A stretch of DNA of 64,000 nt, from contig NC_087064.1 in NCBI RefSeq assembly GCF_963678635.1, positions 29,118,189 through 29,182,188 of the forward strand. Reading direction: 5' to 3'. The notes beneath the pieces are model-generated. The model searched no databases. It saw nothing but the letters and a program-made list of their open reading frames with translations, and was not told the origin of the DNA. The stretch comes from Symsagittifera roscoffensis (Eukaryota > Xenacoelomorpha > Acoela > Convolutidae). Of the stretch, positions 33,801 through 45,800 are shown piece by piece (positions within the stretch are counted from its first letter, which is position 1; each line of letters opens with the position of its first letter). A program made the position numbers and the translations under genes.

Positions 33801-36800
33801 AATTGAATTCGTTGCTGCTGTTATTTCTGAGGTCAAATTGCGTAGTTTTTCGATGTTCTTTCATTTCCTTTTTGATGCGGATGTTGTTTACTTCTTTGAC
33901 TTAAGATGAAACACATTTATTTCCTCTCGATTCTTCAACTTCTAATAATAACATCGTTATCACGCATTGCATATGTAATATGAAGATATGAATCTGGCCT
34001 CAAGGTGTAATTTAAACCTGTCTCTTGCGGGTATTCGCCTGTCCAATTTGGTGCGTTTGTCAGATATTGATTTGTTCAGTTTGCTTTTGCCTTTTTTGGT
34101 AGATAGCTATGTTATCCACAGAGCATTGACGAAAGGTCGTTAAAAACCGAAACGGTCGCCAAAATTCTTCTTCTTGATCAATACAAATCTGTCAAAATCA
34201 GTCGTTTGAAAGCCTCTTTTTCAAAAAAGGTTAACAATTACCATAAGGGCATGTATTATCGTTTTTGAAGGGCATAATTTTGCTTGGGCGGGGAATTTCC
34301 GCAGCACACCTGAAATCAACGATTGTGGATCAAAGCTCTTGGTTCGAAATCTTTAGGTAGTCATCGCAATCAATGTGAGATTATTAATGATTCGGATGAT
34401 TGTTTTTCCATTTATTTCTGTGGGCTTAGTGATCTTATTTTAACAGGGCTAGAAACAACATCTTATTTTTTGCTGGGGAATAGGAAACTAAATCTTTGAA
34501 TCAAGGCTAGCCAGAGTTCTACTTCACATGCCAATGAGCTTCAATGTCTTCTATATTTGTTTGAAAGTTTCTTAGAACTGCGCTGAAGTTTTGCCGTGGT
34601 ATTTTGCGCTACTTGCTGAATAATAGGTTGAAGTTTGTCGAGAAGTAAGGTTTTCATTAGGGAGTCGATTGAGCTTTATACAATATGATACCTATTTATT
34701 TTAACCTATTTTGAAGGTTTCGTGGGCGCACCCCTCAAAGTTATTAGATATTGTCGCCAAAGATTCTTTCAGTATTTTTTAGGGTTAGTCGGTCAAAAAC
34801 AGAAGTCCAAAAATAGTGGCAAAGAAAGACCTCCTTCTTGGCTGTGAGAGGTCAAACTTTCGAGGATGGGGTGCTCCCCTCTCTGAATCCTGTATTGGTT
34901 CTCAAAGTTATACCATGCCTATTAATTATTTTAGAATACTAGTTCTTTTTATTATTAACCACTGGCATACGAATTGTTTTTTTTTGTGTTTGATGGAATT
35001 GGGAGGTTGGCTGTCTTGTTAGCTGGGGTTTCTGTCAATAATCTGATGAGTAGCGGTCGCCCGTAGGTGTGAACAAATGAACAACTAGGTGGGAGTGTGT
35101 TATGAATTGAGTTGAATAGTGACCTCAATCCACTCATTTTCACCTTTCGCTCTTCCACCTTTTCTATGCTGCCATTCATATCCATTCCCTGCTTACTCTA
35201 ACTGAAGATTAAAATCTCAATCTGAACTGGTGTATTTGTAACTGGACTACAAACAAAGCATCAGGCAGCTAAGCAAGTGTTGCTGTAGACCCAATTGCAT
35301 GCACTTAGATGGAAGATAAGAGAGGTCAGAGAAAAGTGAAGAAGAAGTCACCAAGTGAATCGAAGCTGCCTGGCATATCTGTCATATTGGCATTGTTCTA
35401 GCCGAAGGAGTTAAAAGTAAAAAAGCTGAAATTAAGTAGTGAAGTAAGACAATGGTATGACCTGAAAGGCTACCACTAGCAGAGAAATATCTTTACATGT
35501 AAAAGTTGATGGTCACGTTTGAGTAACTTTCAGCGTGATATAACCTTACTTCTAGCCTTTTTATAGACATTGATAGCGAATAAAAAAATTTAATTGGATC
35601 TGCTTAAAATTTTTCATATGATTAAGCTGATTGAATAAAAATCATTAAGTTCAGAAACCACTGAAAGCAAACATCAATATTCTAATGAAGATCTCCAAGA
35701 CTGGGCTTTATAGATATTGATTAGTTTTCTAAGTACGTTTGAATAGTTGACTTACTTTGGAGTTCACAATGAACCTAGTGAAAACAGTTGGATCGGCCGG
35801 GCTAGTAGTTTTTCTTTTGTTAGGGAGACTTAAAGTTTGCACTTAAATTTGATTTATTATGAGATTTGACATTGATTGTTTCTCAAGTTCAATTCAAATT
35901 GATTTGCTCAAAGGGGATGAATTCAAGCTCTTGTTGTGTGGGGTTTGTCAGGAAAAAAATGATTGTATTGTTACAAATAGAGAATCAGGTCGGTTGTGTT
36001 GTAAAAGTTAGGTCTAAAACTTAATCTCTCCATAATTTGTTATGACAATTCTTATGGTTTGTTTTTAGTTTTTGGCTCATTGGTCATCTACTGACGTATT
36101 GTCGGCTTAGTGGCCGCTCAATAAATACTAAAGCTTATTTAATTCTGGTGGTTGTGATTTTCGACTATTTTACTTACATTTAATTCTTCAGAGTGACTGA
36201 CCCTATTGAAGATTCTTGTATAGGTCTTGGTGATTTTTTGTTAGTATTTTTTCAGGAAATAGTTTGAAAGTGCTCTAATAACTAAAGATGTGCGTTCGTA
36301 CGTATGCATTTTTGAGTTGATACCAAATTTATCTGCAAATTTTTAGGCAAATTGCTCTCTATCTACAAACGTTGAAATGGCGAAAAAAACCAGAATTATT
36401 TCTAGTTTCGAAAATGGATTTTCATTTTCAGATTTCCCAGAAGGATCAAATTGCGTTAGTTTAATAAAAAAAAGTGCCCATCATAAACGTGTCGTGAAGT
36501 GCGAAGAGCATTAAGTCCATAAATTTTTCACTTTAAAATTCGAAGATTGAAATATGTCCAAGAAATATGTCAGTAATTTTCGTTTCCTTGTGTTCTGTGA
36601 TATTTTAAAACTCGATGAACGTGTTTCAGACTCTGAATACTTGGCGATGATTTTTTTCAGGAAAAGTCTTAAATTTTGTTCAGGCTCAACAAATCGTGAT
36701 CGACTTCTTGTTTCGTAATTGAATTTTCATTATCGAGTTTCCAACCGAAATAAAAAATTTAACTATTGATCCAGTTTTCTCCAATTGGGTTAATTTAATC

Positions 36801-39800
36801 ATGCAAAGGTCAATCATAAATTGTTCTAGAAACGCAAAGAGCTTTAAGGGCATCTATTTTTTACTTTATAATTCGAAAGTTTTTTTTCTAAAAATGTGTC
36901 CTCAATGTTTTTGTTTAAGTGCGTTCATTGACTCTTTCGTTGATCAGTTGGCTATGTTTTCCAATTGTCTGTTGGCTACAATTTTTTCAGGAAAAATCTT
37001 CAAATGCTTTAACTACAAGTAAATTCATACAAATTAATACATTTTTGATTGCACTAGGTGTATATGCACTTTGAGTTCAATGTGAATTCATCTGCTAAAA
37101 GTTAGGTAAATTGCTTTTCCGATATACAAATGCGAAATAGAGCGTAAAAACGTGAATGAAAGACTTCTAGTTTCGAAAATCGATTTTAGATTTTGCCACA
37201 GAGTCAAAACTTTAACCTGTTGATCCAGTTTTCTCAAATTGAAATGGTTTTTATCAAAGATTAAATCATAATTTTGAAAATCAAAGAGCATGAAGCCCAT
37301 AGTATTTCAACTATGAAATTCGAAAGTTGAATTTATATTTCTCCTTAAATCTGTTGGCTATGTTTTTTTCCGTAAAATTTTTTGATCTTTGATTTAGTTA
37401 TATACTTGTCTTATTCTCTATTCGATAGCTTTTAATGCTATGCTTGCGTTGTATTGCAAATAATGCGAAGATTCGCTTCGACTCTGTGCATAGTCTTGAT
37501 TTGAGTTTTGATTTGTTGTGAGTTTCACTTTAAATTCATGTGCTGAATGGAATCCAAGTTAAGCTCTCCGTAGCAAGAGTGCAAGTGTGAAAAAGCAGTT
37601 TTCTCTTATTGGGTTAGATTTTTTTTCAACTGATTGCTATGTTTTGAATGCAATGATAACAGTGATCGGGTCCTTCTCCGATTTGCAAGGTAAACGGTTA
37701 GCGTTTTTGGGGTTTCGTTTGTTGGTATAATGAATAGTATTATAATTATCGAGGTCTATAATGGAAACAGTTTTGGTCCACCTGTGATTAAATTAACTAA
37801 ATGATGACTTTCGTGTAATTCTAGTGGGATCGAGGGCTGTGTGCACGACAGAGAGCAGAAACTTCTTCACTGCGAGACTGCCATCAACATATGCTTCCTT
37901 ATCCACTTCGGCATCCGGTTCCTCGCAGCCAGCGACAAACTCTGGTTCTGGCTCGAACTCAACTCCGTAGTCGACTTCTGTACCGTTCCTCCCGTATTCG
38001 TCGGAATTTATCTCAACCGACATTACCTCGGTTAGTATTGTGTCATCGAACTTGACCGTTAATCTCGGACCTTTGCTTATGTTTACTAATTTCAATGCAG
38101 CTCGCAGCTGATCGATTCTGATTAACCCTAGACCATGTTATCAATTTTAGCTTCATAGTCAGACCCTGTTTCAGAGCTTATACGTAAAAATCTTATGTAC
38201 TCAGTTTCGAAAATTGTGTGAGGATGGATTTCTACAAATGGATGTTAGAAGTTTTATGGACGAAACAAGTTTCTTTATTTTGTGTTTCAGGTCTTCGATT
38301 TTTTCGAGCCCTAGCGTTTATGCAGTTGGGCGACATTCTTCAGTTTCTCAGAGTTTTAAAAACGAGGTATGTTTCTCTGCTTAAAGTTCAAATGTAGACG
38401 TGAATGTGTGGTCTTGTGTTGGCTTAAATTTGTCCTGTGTTTCAGTAATTCTATCAAATTAGTGCAGTTAGTTTCTATCCTGATTAGTATGTGGCTCACC
38501 GCTTCCGGACTATTCCATCTTGTGAGTATATATATTTCTTTTGCTCAACAATACAGTTTATTGAATTATCAGTCAATTTTTGTTGCAAAAGCAAATATTA
38601 CCTTAAGAGTTTTTGCCTGACTTTATCAAAGTTTCTCCTCGAGCTCGAAATTATCCTTTGCTGTATTACAATTTCCATCTAAAGCTGCAATGAAAGACCA
38701 GTTAATGCTAAAAGACCGTTAACTCCAAATTAACGCACCATCGACACTAATTTAAACAGTTTCTTCGAGAGGCTGCGGGTAAATAAGGATTTATAAGTTC
38801 AGCAAAGATTTTTCAACTATTTAAATGCTTAATGGCTTCTTGTTTGCAGTTTCAATAGACCCAGTGTCAATGGTGATTGTACGTTGGGATAAACTCGTCG
38901 AAGTTATCATTGACTATAAATTTTGGCAACTAAGTTTGTGTTTTGTACGGTTATTACGCGTCAATGAGCGGTGTGAGGACACTTATTTGATTTGTGATTT
39001 CCAAAAAGTCATAAATTTGTTCCTCCTTAAATTTGATTTTTTTTGCGGTTCCTAAAATATTTTTGCGACGCAAATATTGTTGCGACAAAATGTGTTCATT
39101 TTGAAAGTGTTTTATTTGATCGATAACCAGCTATTAAGTACAGCCAATGCTAAGGATATTAACACAGACTATTATATTACAAATAGCAGTTTAGCTTCAA
39201 GGTATCATGGATCTGTAGCGTAAGAGGCAGGGAAGGAGACCTGCAACAAAATAAAAGGGTTCGAAACTGGGCAGGGTCGGATGTTTTAATGATCTTCTTT
39301 TTGTATTTAAGTAATAATGAGTCCACTAATTGAGGCATGCTAGTTAATAAATTTCTTTTTTTTCACATTGACTGGTACTGCTAATTTGGTATAATTGGCT
39401 TGCGTCACTTACTATTATGTAGACTCATAATTGGCGTGCGTCACCTAAGAAATTTTGTAGACTCAAAGTTTTACTCATTCAGTTTTTCGCAGTAGCGTTA
39501 TCGGTCACGTTTTGGATTGTGTATGCGAAGTGTAACTTCGTCTCTGTGTAAGATACTGGAATTTCAAAGAATTTTTACTGGCCATAATTTTTTTTCAGAT
39601 TTCTTGAGTTTACTTTTCAACTTTGTTGGCAATGTTTCTTCGTCTAACGTTTCGTTTACTGCTGAATTTTTAAACTTGTTCTTATTTAGAAACGATGATT
39701 TTTTTGTTTTCATCAGGAAGTCTTAAAATGCTCCTAAAAGCTTTATTCGGACTTTATAATTTCATTTTATGTTTTATTGGCACATTCAACTTACGTTTGA

Positions 39801-42800
39801 CGGTTAAAAATTGATATATATTTTTAAATTCAGTCCGGATGTGGTCAAATTTTTACACTTGCGAAGCGAGTGTATTAGTACGAACCTTCTTTCACAAATT
39901 TTGTAGCCACTTTTGAGGCAACCTAACATCTTTTTGATAGCCTGTGCTTCGATATTCGAATAGTAATAAGTTAACCCAGTTTATGCAGCTTTAATTCATC
40001 AAATGAACCGGAAAAAGTGATTTGTTTCAAACAAAGTCTTAATAATCGAAACTCAATTTCAGAAATTTTTTTACTCAATATATCTCGCAATTTTTTGAAA
40101 TGCTTAATTTGTACATATTATGGCTTTTTATGCTTTGCGATTTATTACATGCAAAGTTATTGTGGATGCCTTCAGTTTGTTATATTCAAAATTTTTACTT
40201 GCAAGCTTGAGTCTGTTTGTATTTGGTGCATCTTTTTCTGAATCGCATTGGCAAGTTATTAGCATATGTAGCTGCTTTATTCGTGACTAGTGTTTTTCAG
40301 TTGTTAAGCTCGCGTGACTGAGTGGCTAGTGCGTGAGACACAAACTCATTTGATTGCAGTAGGTCGGATATTCGAACCCTACACTTAGCCGAGTTTCCGC
40401 TAATTCTAGGCTTATTTCTACTTTTTTAAATTTCACTTGATAGAGCTGCTTTTTGGTCGTGTTCTCGCAAGTATTTGCGAAGCGCAGCTTCGCCTCGGTA
40501 AAATTTACTCTCCAATTTTTTATGACAATTTCTAACGACATTTTTTGTTTTCGGCTCAGTGGCCGCTCGATAATACTATAAGCACATTAAATGCTGGGCG
40601 TCGTGATTCTTGAGTGTTTTTCTGAAGTTGAATTTAAAGAGTCAACAATGAACGAAATAGACTTTTCTATAGGTTTTTTTTCAAGGTCTTTATATCTCTA
40701 ACTGCAGATTTACGTTCATAACTTTTAATGCATTTTCATTGCACCTAGGTGTTAGTGTTTTTTTTTGCGATCAATTCAATTTCATTTCATCAACATTGCG
40801 ATAAGCAAGGTTTTTGCAATCGGGTACTAAGCTTTTTCAAGTTAATTTTTCCCCGTAATTAACTTGAGAAATGGTAAATTTAGGTTCTGTTCATATTATG
40901 TTCAATTTTTTTGCGTCTCTGGTACACTTGATCTGGAGGCAACAAATACGCTCGGGACGGTAAAGATCCTGGGTTTGAATCTGGCAGCATCTGTTCTGTC
41001 AAATGAGAAATTTTCTGTTTCAAACAAAATTGTCGGCCTTTTATTTGTTTTGCTAGTTTTGTCGGCTTATTTGCCACGTAGAATTGTCTTTTTTTGCTGT
41101 GCACTAGTTGTTTTGTAGTTGCTTGTAATGCTTTGATTTACTTCTGCTGTAAGTAATTTTACTAACTTTGACTTCGTATGTTTTTTCTCTGAAAAACTTT
41201 ATTCTGCTCAAATGGTTTCAGCTGTTTTTTATCGGCTTATTTTAAATCCTTTGAAGGGAAACGTAATTGATATGCTCCCCTCTGGATTGCACAAAATGCT
41301 AAAAATCATAGAAATCATAGTATTCCATGACAACTTTTTTTTGGCTTTGCTTTTTTCTCCGTTTTTTTCCGCTTCATAGGTTTCGACATGTGTTAAATTG
41401 GCTTAATGGCCTCATATTGTGTCTTTTGAGGAACGAAAAAAAAGTTTGTTTGTGATGGGGACTTAAGGAAATTAATAATTTTTTATTAGTCTTAAATTTT
41501 TCTTGACTTTTTTGTTTTCTTTTTTTTCTGCTTAATAGGTTTCAGGCTATACTGTATTGGTATAGTGACCTGATACTGTTTCAATTGAAGAGCAATAAAG
41601 TTTTTTGTTTATGTGTTTTGAGGGTGAGGAGGGTGACTTCTTAACTTTTTATAAGTCTTAAGGTTTTTTGGCTTTGTTACCTCTTGGTAATTTTTTTGTG
41701 TTTGTTAGCGCTTGCTAATTCCACATTCTTTGTTTCGGCATATTTTAATTTCAAAATTAGCCTGCTTCATTTTGATAGATATTTTCGATTTTTTTTTACT
41801 TAGCGGCTTTCTTGCTTTGTATCGCAAATGGTGCGAGGCTCAGCTTCGCTCTTTGTAAAAGGTTTCCCCATAGTCGTTCCATTGTAGGGTTGTTTACATT
41901 TTCTGAAGTAAAACGCAACTTCTAGTTGAGATAATTGAAAAATTTTGGGTTGTTTAATTTTTCAGCAAAAAAGCAAAAATGTTTTCAACAGTTTTCCACT
42001 AAATCCTGTAAATGCAAGACAATTTACGTTATCTGATTGAAGAAGTAGAAATGGCACGAAAGAAATGAATGAATTTCTCACTTCGAAAGTTAATTCTAAT
42101 TGGAAGGTTTGGCAACCCAGTTTTCTCTAATTGTTCGTTTTTTTTAAACAAAGTTGACCATTAAATTATTCTCAAAATCGGAAAGCGCTTTTACGTGATG
42201 TAATTTTTAAGAGTCGAAGATCGTAGTTCAGACTCTTATTTTTTTCAGGAAAAGTTTTGAAATTTGTTCAGGCTCAAATTTACTTTTTTTGCGGTTTGAT
42301 TTTTTTGATTTCTTTTCAAGTTTATTTCAATTTCTTTCTTGAAAGGAAGGCAAACTAAATTATCGAACAGACTAAACTATCGATGTTGAAAGGAAGGCAA
42401 ACTAAACTATCTTAATTTCGAAAGTGGAATTTAAATTTCAGGTTGGAAAAAAGTATCTATCGACACAGTTTTGTCAAAAATAAAAAAGTGTATAGAAAAG
42501 TGACAAGCATAATTTGTTCTAGAAATTCAAAATGATCTAACACCATAAATTTTAATTTAGAAATTCGGAAGTTGAATTTTTTTCAAAATTTTCCATCTCT
42601 GTTGCCTATGTTTTACCTTTTTGGCGACAAGCAAGGGTATTGTAACCGGATACTAGATTTTCCCCCTTAAAGATTTCGCTCGTAAAGGTATTTGAACTTA
42701 ATTCATAATTATTTTTTTGCAGGAATAGCCGGGACCCGTTTGTTTTTTTTTTGCAAATTAAATTTTCTGCTTTCTTCCGTCTCTATATTTTTGTCGGCTG

Positions 42801-45800
42801 AGTTCCTGTAGCCCGTTCGGCTTTATTTTCAGTTTATGAATGTCTAAGTTCCCCTTGGTGGAGGTGATGTTTCTGTTTGTGGAATTGATTAGTTCAAATA
42901 ATTTTTTTTGCACAAATGAATTTTTTTTGAATTTTTTGCTCCTAACATTAATGTGCACGGAATTTTTAGGCATACAATTATTGTTTGCGATTAGCAAGCG
43001 TTATCAATTTGAATCATAGACTTAATCTTGAAAACAACTTGTCCAACATAATCACTTAATCATTTTCCAAATCCGCACTTCGTCAGCCAACAGATATTTT
43101 TACGCATGTTTGCATTTCAAGTACCCGTTCTTTCCAATATTCGTTTTTCATGTTGGCTTTAAATTATCCAACTCCGGTTGTATGAATTCTTTTTTTTTGT
43201 TTACGCGGCTTGAAGTATTTTTGTATTAAACCTAATCGTCCTGATTGCCTCATTTTGCATAGTTGGATGAGCAAAACAAGTTTTTTATGCGTGTGAGTCT
43301 CCTAGGAGGGTAATTTGATATTTTAAAAAAGTTTTTTTTAGTATGAGCGTTATTATTTTTAAGCTCAATGGTTGTCTGCTCAAAAATGTCAATTTTGGAA
43401 CCGGTTTGTAAGTTCTGTTTCGATGCTATTATAATTTTCAATGCTATTATTTGACATGTTTTTTCTACAAAAGTTTGAAACTTGTTAAAGTCAATTTGAG
43501 ACAAAGATATGAAATTTTGGCAAATCTAGCTTTTCTCGACGTTTTCAAAAATAAATTTTCTCAAAAGTGGTGATATTATCTTTCAAAATAGCGGTCGCAT
43601 ATTTTCCTTTTCACACCAATTAAGTTCACAGAGTTGATGAATTGGGGGGTCATTGCTTACGATTAGTTACATTTTTGAAGGCTATTTTTATTTGTTTTTA
43701 CGTTCATTAGGCTATAAGTAAAGGCGGGAAACCGAAAAAATCGGCAAAACGTAGTAATTTTTTTGCAATTACAAATGTGATTGGTAATTTCTGTGCTTCT
43801 TGCACAGGCAGCAACCGGTTACTTTATAGAAATGAATTTGATCTATTAATTTAATATGCAAGTTGTGTGTTGTAGATTGAGAACAGTGGCGACGTGTGGG
43901 TGAACTTCACCAACCCCCAGATCCTGTCCTACTGGGAGTGCTGTTACATGCTGATGGTGACCATGTCCACTGTCGGCTATGGAGACATCTTCCCCAAGAC
44001 CACATGTGGCAGGATGTTCATCACCATATTCATCCTCATCGGATTCGTAAGCGACACAAAATAAACTACAATAAAAAGTTGTGGTCCAAAAAAAAACCAA
44101 AAACAGCGTATAGTTCTTAAACAGGGGAACATCAGCGTTTTGGCATGTTCTTTTAAAATTTCGCCTGCGGGGCAGAAATTTTGGCCAATATAGGGTCTTT
44201 ACAGTGATTTGGAAGAGCTCGGAAAAAATAATTTGGATGACCAAAAAAAAGTTCATCATTTATGAAAATCCGTTCCCCCTCGAGAAAATCCTAGATTCGC
44301 CCCTGCTACCCAAGTCTAAATGATCTTAATTATTTGGCTGTTATACCAACCATCACTGCGTCAATTTTTTTATATTTTGTTTATTTTTTTTTCACGTCAT
44401 TTTTGTCTTATTTACAATAAATTTGAGAAACAATAGTAAAATTACTGGTTACGCCATAAAATTGACGTTTATGAATGTCGATGAGAAAAGGGCGGTAAAA
44501 GAGTCTACTCCTTTTCGTCTGAAGAGTCCTTTTGGATTACAACGCCATGCATTTGGAAGTTTACCATGTCGTGAACAGTGTTTTAAAAAATTTGGCAAAA
44601 TGTACGTTTTCGTAGTTTTCGTTTCTAAGAAATAGCGGACCTATTTTAAAAAAAGTTTCCAAAATTTTTATTTAAAAAACGCATGAATCAGTTCTAGCCA
44701 AGCAATGTTGCCTGATTTTAGGCCACATTCGCAAGCTATGTACCCGAAATTGTAGAACTTGTCTCAAACAGAAAGAAGTACGGAGGCTCATACAACCAAG
44801 AACGAGGAAGAAAGTAAGTGATTTTTTGGAAAGTGAGGATTAATCGTACCGGCTTAGTTAGTGTTTTGTTCAGTTCTCAACTCAAGCAGTTCAAGATTTT
44901 ATCTTGAAGTACTTAAGTTGGTGTCCGAAAGGCATTGGTACGAGTTTAGACTCTTGGCTGTCAAGATTATCTTTTCGCAAATAAATTCTTAGATGATATA
45001 CTGGGTCGACTTCAGAATTAAGATTTAATAATTGAACAAAGAAAAACACCAACTGTTATGAATTATTGCTTTGAAGCTAAATAAGAGGTGTCGAAATTTT
45101 GGATTTAGGCTCTATTTAACGATAAGAAATGACAGCAGATGATTGATTGTCTGGGTTTTCAAGGAAGATCTCGGTGTAATGAGACCAGATCATTTATTTC
45201 AAGCTGTGTTGTAAATGCTTCTAGGAAAATCCAGCCACCTGTCATGACTTACAATTTAATATACACATAGACACCATGTGTCCTTGTTAATATTGTCACT
45301 GCCGAATTTCCTGTTTCGAACGAGTGGTTATTTCGAAGTGAATTCATACCAGTGTTTGCTCAAGTTTAAACTGGGCTTTGAGCTTAAGTGGTGAGTTGGG
45401 TGATATTTAGACTGTGTAATTCTTATTCGCCCCACTGGTCATCAATTTCCAAAAGTGCGACGTCACTACAAGTGAGGACAGTTGACAGAGAAAATGGTTA
45501 TGTTGAGCCGGAATACTTCGATTTTGTGTAGACTACAGATAGTTCGCTAATAAGTTATTTTCGGAAGCTAATAGACGTGCAAATCGAGACTCAAATATTA
45601 ACTGGACGGCTGCCGGGTTTGAAATTTGTTCTCGTGTTTTGCTCTCAGTTTTGATAAAACATGATAGTAATCTGAGTGAGGCTCGGCTGTGTAGAATTAG
45701 TTTGTGAACCAGTGCCACGTCCTGGCGTCTTCTGCTTAAACGTTATTTTCCCTCAGACTTCAGCTAGATAGACCCAATCTATTCTAATGTGTAGTTTATT

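Larger units (their letters stand above)
28362..37824 (+). other. slo intron 3
   Basis: A 9.5-kb intron, the largest in the window. Recognised pieces are a hAT-like MITE (29,663-29,960), an inverted-repeat element (30,850-31,250), a palindromic-tail module near 31,770, MITE copies (33,182-33,593 and 36,610-36,936) and another tail module near 37,462. Otherwise it is AT-rich with no ORF of substance. Confidence 0.7.
38522..43875 (+). other. slo intron 6
   Basis: A 5.4-kb intron with family B (39,055-39,555), family A (39,860-40,500) and family C (40,815-41,855) repeats. There is also a local duplication of GAAAGGAAGGCAAACTAAA at about 42,343 and 42,389. No other gene. Confidence 0.7.

Noticed and set aside
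43896-44120. His/Pro-rich frame overlapping the pore exon
   Set aside because: It is an alternative-frame reading of slo exon 7, whose own frame encodes the K+ filter.
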